Part shown: positions 63,430-64,000 of the stretch, piece by piece
Numbering within the stretch: position 1 is the first letter of the stretch
Layout: every line of letters begins with the position of its first letter
Source: Dyadobacter sp. NIV53
Lineage (GTDB): Bacteria > Bacteroidota > Bacteroidia > Cytophagales > Spirosomataceae
Assembly: GCF_019711195.1 (NCBI RefSeq)
Contig: NZ_CP081299.1
Location: 6,296,501 to 6,360,500 of the forward strand
DNA: 64,000 nt
Reading direction: 5' to 3'
Translations under genes and position numbers: made by a program
The notes under the pieces: generated by a model
What the model saw: the letters and a program-made list of their open reading frames with translations, nothing else
Database searches by the model: none
Told to the model about the DNA's origin: nothing

Positions 63430-64000
63430 ATGAATACAACTCAAATCCATCAGCAGGAAGTAATTTGTGCCCTGGCAACACCGTCGGGAGTAGGAGCGAT
63501 TGCCATTATACGTGTATCTGGTTTAGGATGCATAACGCTGGTCAATACAATTTTTAAGGGTAAAAATTTAGAAAGTGCGGAAAGCCATACTGTACATTTC
63601 GGTACCATTCATACTGAAAATGAGATCATAGACGAGGTTCTGGTAACTGTTTTTAAAACACCCAGGTCCTTTACAAAGGAAGATTCAGTAGAAATTTCCT
63701 GCCACGGATCAGATTATATCATTCGCCAGATACTGAAATTAATTATTAGAAACGGCGCAAGAATTGCCAGACCGGGAGAATTTACACAACGCGCATTTTT
63801 GAACGGACAATTTGACCTCGTACAAGCCGAAGCCGTCGCCGATCTGATCGCAGCAGATTCCGAAGCAAGCCATAAAACGGCATTAAACCAGTTGAGAGGA
63901 GGTTTTTCCAAAAAACTGACTTCATTAAGAACAGAACTGATCCATTTTGCATCCTTAATTGAGCTCGAACTGGATTTTGGTGAAGAAGACGTAGAATTTG
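63430..64000 (+). CDS. mnmE: tRNA modification GTPase MnmE, 5' part
   Basis: 190 codons from the ATG at 63430; the rest is beyond the right edge. N-terminal formyl-THF-binding domain with ICALATPSGVGAIAIIRVSG, HFGTIH, FKTPRSFTKEDSVEISCHGS, GEFTQRAFLNGQFDLVQAEAVADLI and the start of the helical domain (IELELDFGEEDVEF). With MnmG it modifies the wobble uridine of tRNAs. All visible motifs are normal. Confidence 0.94.
   Translation, partial: MNTTQIHQQEVICALATPSGVGAIAIIRVSGLGCITLVNTIFKGKNLESAESHTVHFGTIHTENEIIDEVLVTVFKTPRSFTKEDSVEISCHGSDYIIRQILKLIIRNGARIARPGEFTQRAFLNGQFDLVQAEAVADLIAADSEASHKTALNQLRGGFSKKLTSLRTELIHFASLIELELDFGEEDVEF

Noticed and set aside
1..64000. CRISPR arrays, tRNA/rRNA genes, insertion sequences, prophage
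   Set aside because: No regularly spaced repeats, no tRNA-like cloverleaf, no transposase, integrase or phage structural gene was seen; the tail-fibre-like domains belong to secreted lyases.

Overview
The window is from a Bacteroidota genome, most likely order Cytophagales and probably a Dyadobacter-like member of the Spirosomataceae (inferred from gene content, not from a search). The evidence is type IX secretion (T9SS) sorting domains and a gliding-type CHU_C domain, TAnnTTTG-type promoters, almost no Shine-Dalgarno sequences, a bacillithiol gene (bshB1), an imelysin/DUF4856/HTTM/TonB iron-type operon, and AT-rich spacers. There is no tRNA, rRNA, CRISPR array, transposase or prophage.

Layout. 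1-10.3 kb (minus strand): a partial Tat-type polysaccharide pyruvyl transferase-like protein, an orphan LytTR response regulator, and a two-gene module present twice in tandem. Each copy is a ~774-residue secreted polysaccharide lyase with two phage-tail-like carbohydrate-binding domains, followed by a ~218-residue T9SS-sorted protein of unknown function. 10.6-33.5 kb (minus strand): an exopolysaccharide/capsule locus, read as ywqE-type phosphatase, wza, wzc, ugd, manC, gmd, flippase fused to a pyruvyl transferase domain, two GT2 enzymes, hexapeptide acyltransferase, wzy-like polymerase, GT2, GT4, heparinase II/III, GDP-mannose dehydrogenase, GT4 and a short heparin-lyase-like protein. With two nucleotide-sugar 6-dehydrogenases, the product is probably a uronic-acid-containing polymer. 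The three lyase-type genes next to and inside the locus would suit trimming or release of the cell's own polymer.

33.9-48.3 kb is mostly plus strand: a CHU_C surface protein, a complex inverted-repeat element, an ABC exporter (minus), a DUF1080 protein, an AraC regulator divergent from an acetaldehyde-type dehydrogenase plus DUF779, a DEAD-box helicase, a DUF1361 membrane protein, a methyltransferase, a TruC-type pseudouridine synthase, two LVIVD lipoproteins and a DUF3575-like protein. 48.3-63.2 kb is minus strand: the DUF4856-imelysin-HTTM-TonB receptor operon, msrB, bshB1, an M23/LysM endopeptidase, trxB, an OmpA/PD40 protein coupled to queE, and an SGNH hydrolase coupled to an acyltransferase. 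The 5' part of mnmE (plus) closes the window.

The most striking anomaly is a set of eleven single-base frameshifts, ten of them in homopolymers. They break eight genes of the polysaccharide locus and one AraC gene. In every case, correcting one base (three in the acyltransferase) restores a full-length family member with a length divisible by three. Either the assembly has homopolymer errors or the polysaccharide locus is really decaying. Raw reads would decide between these.
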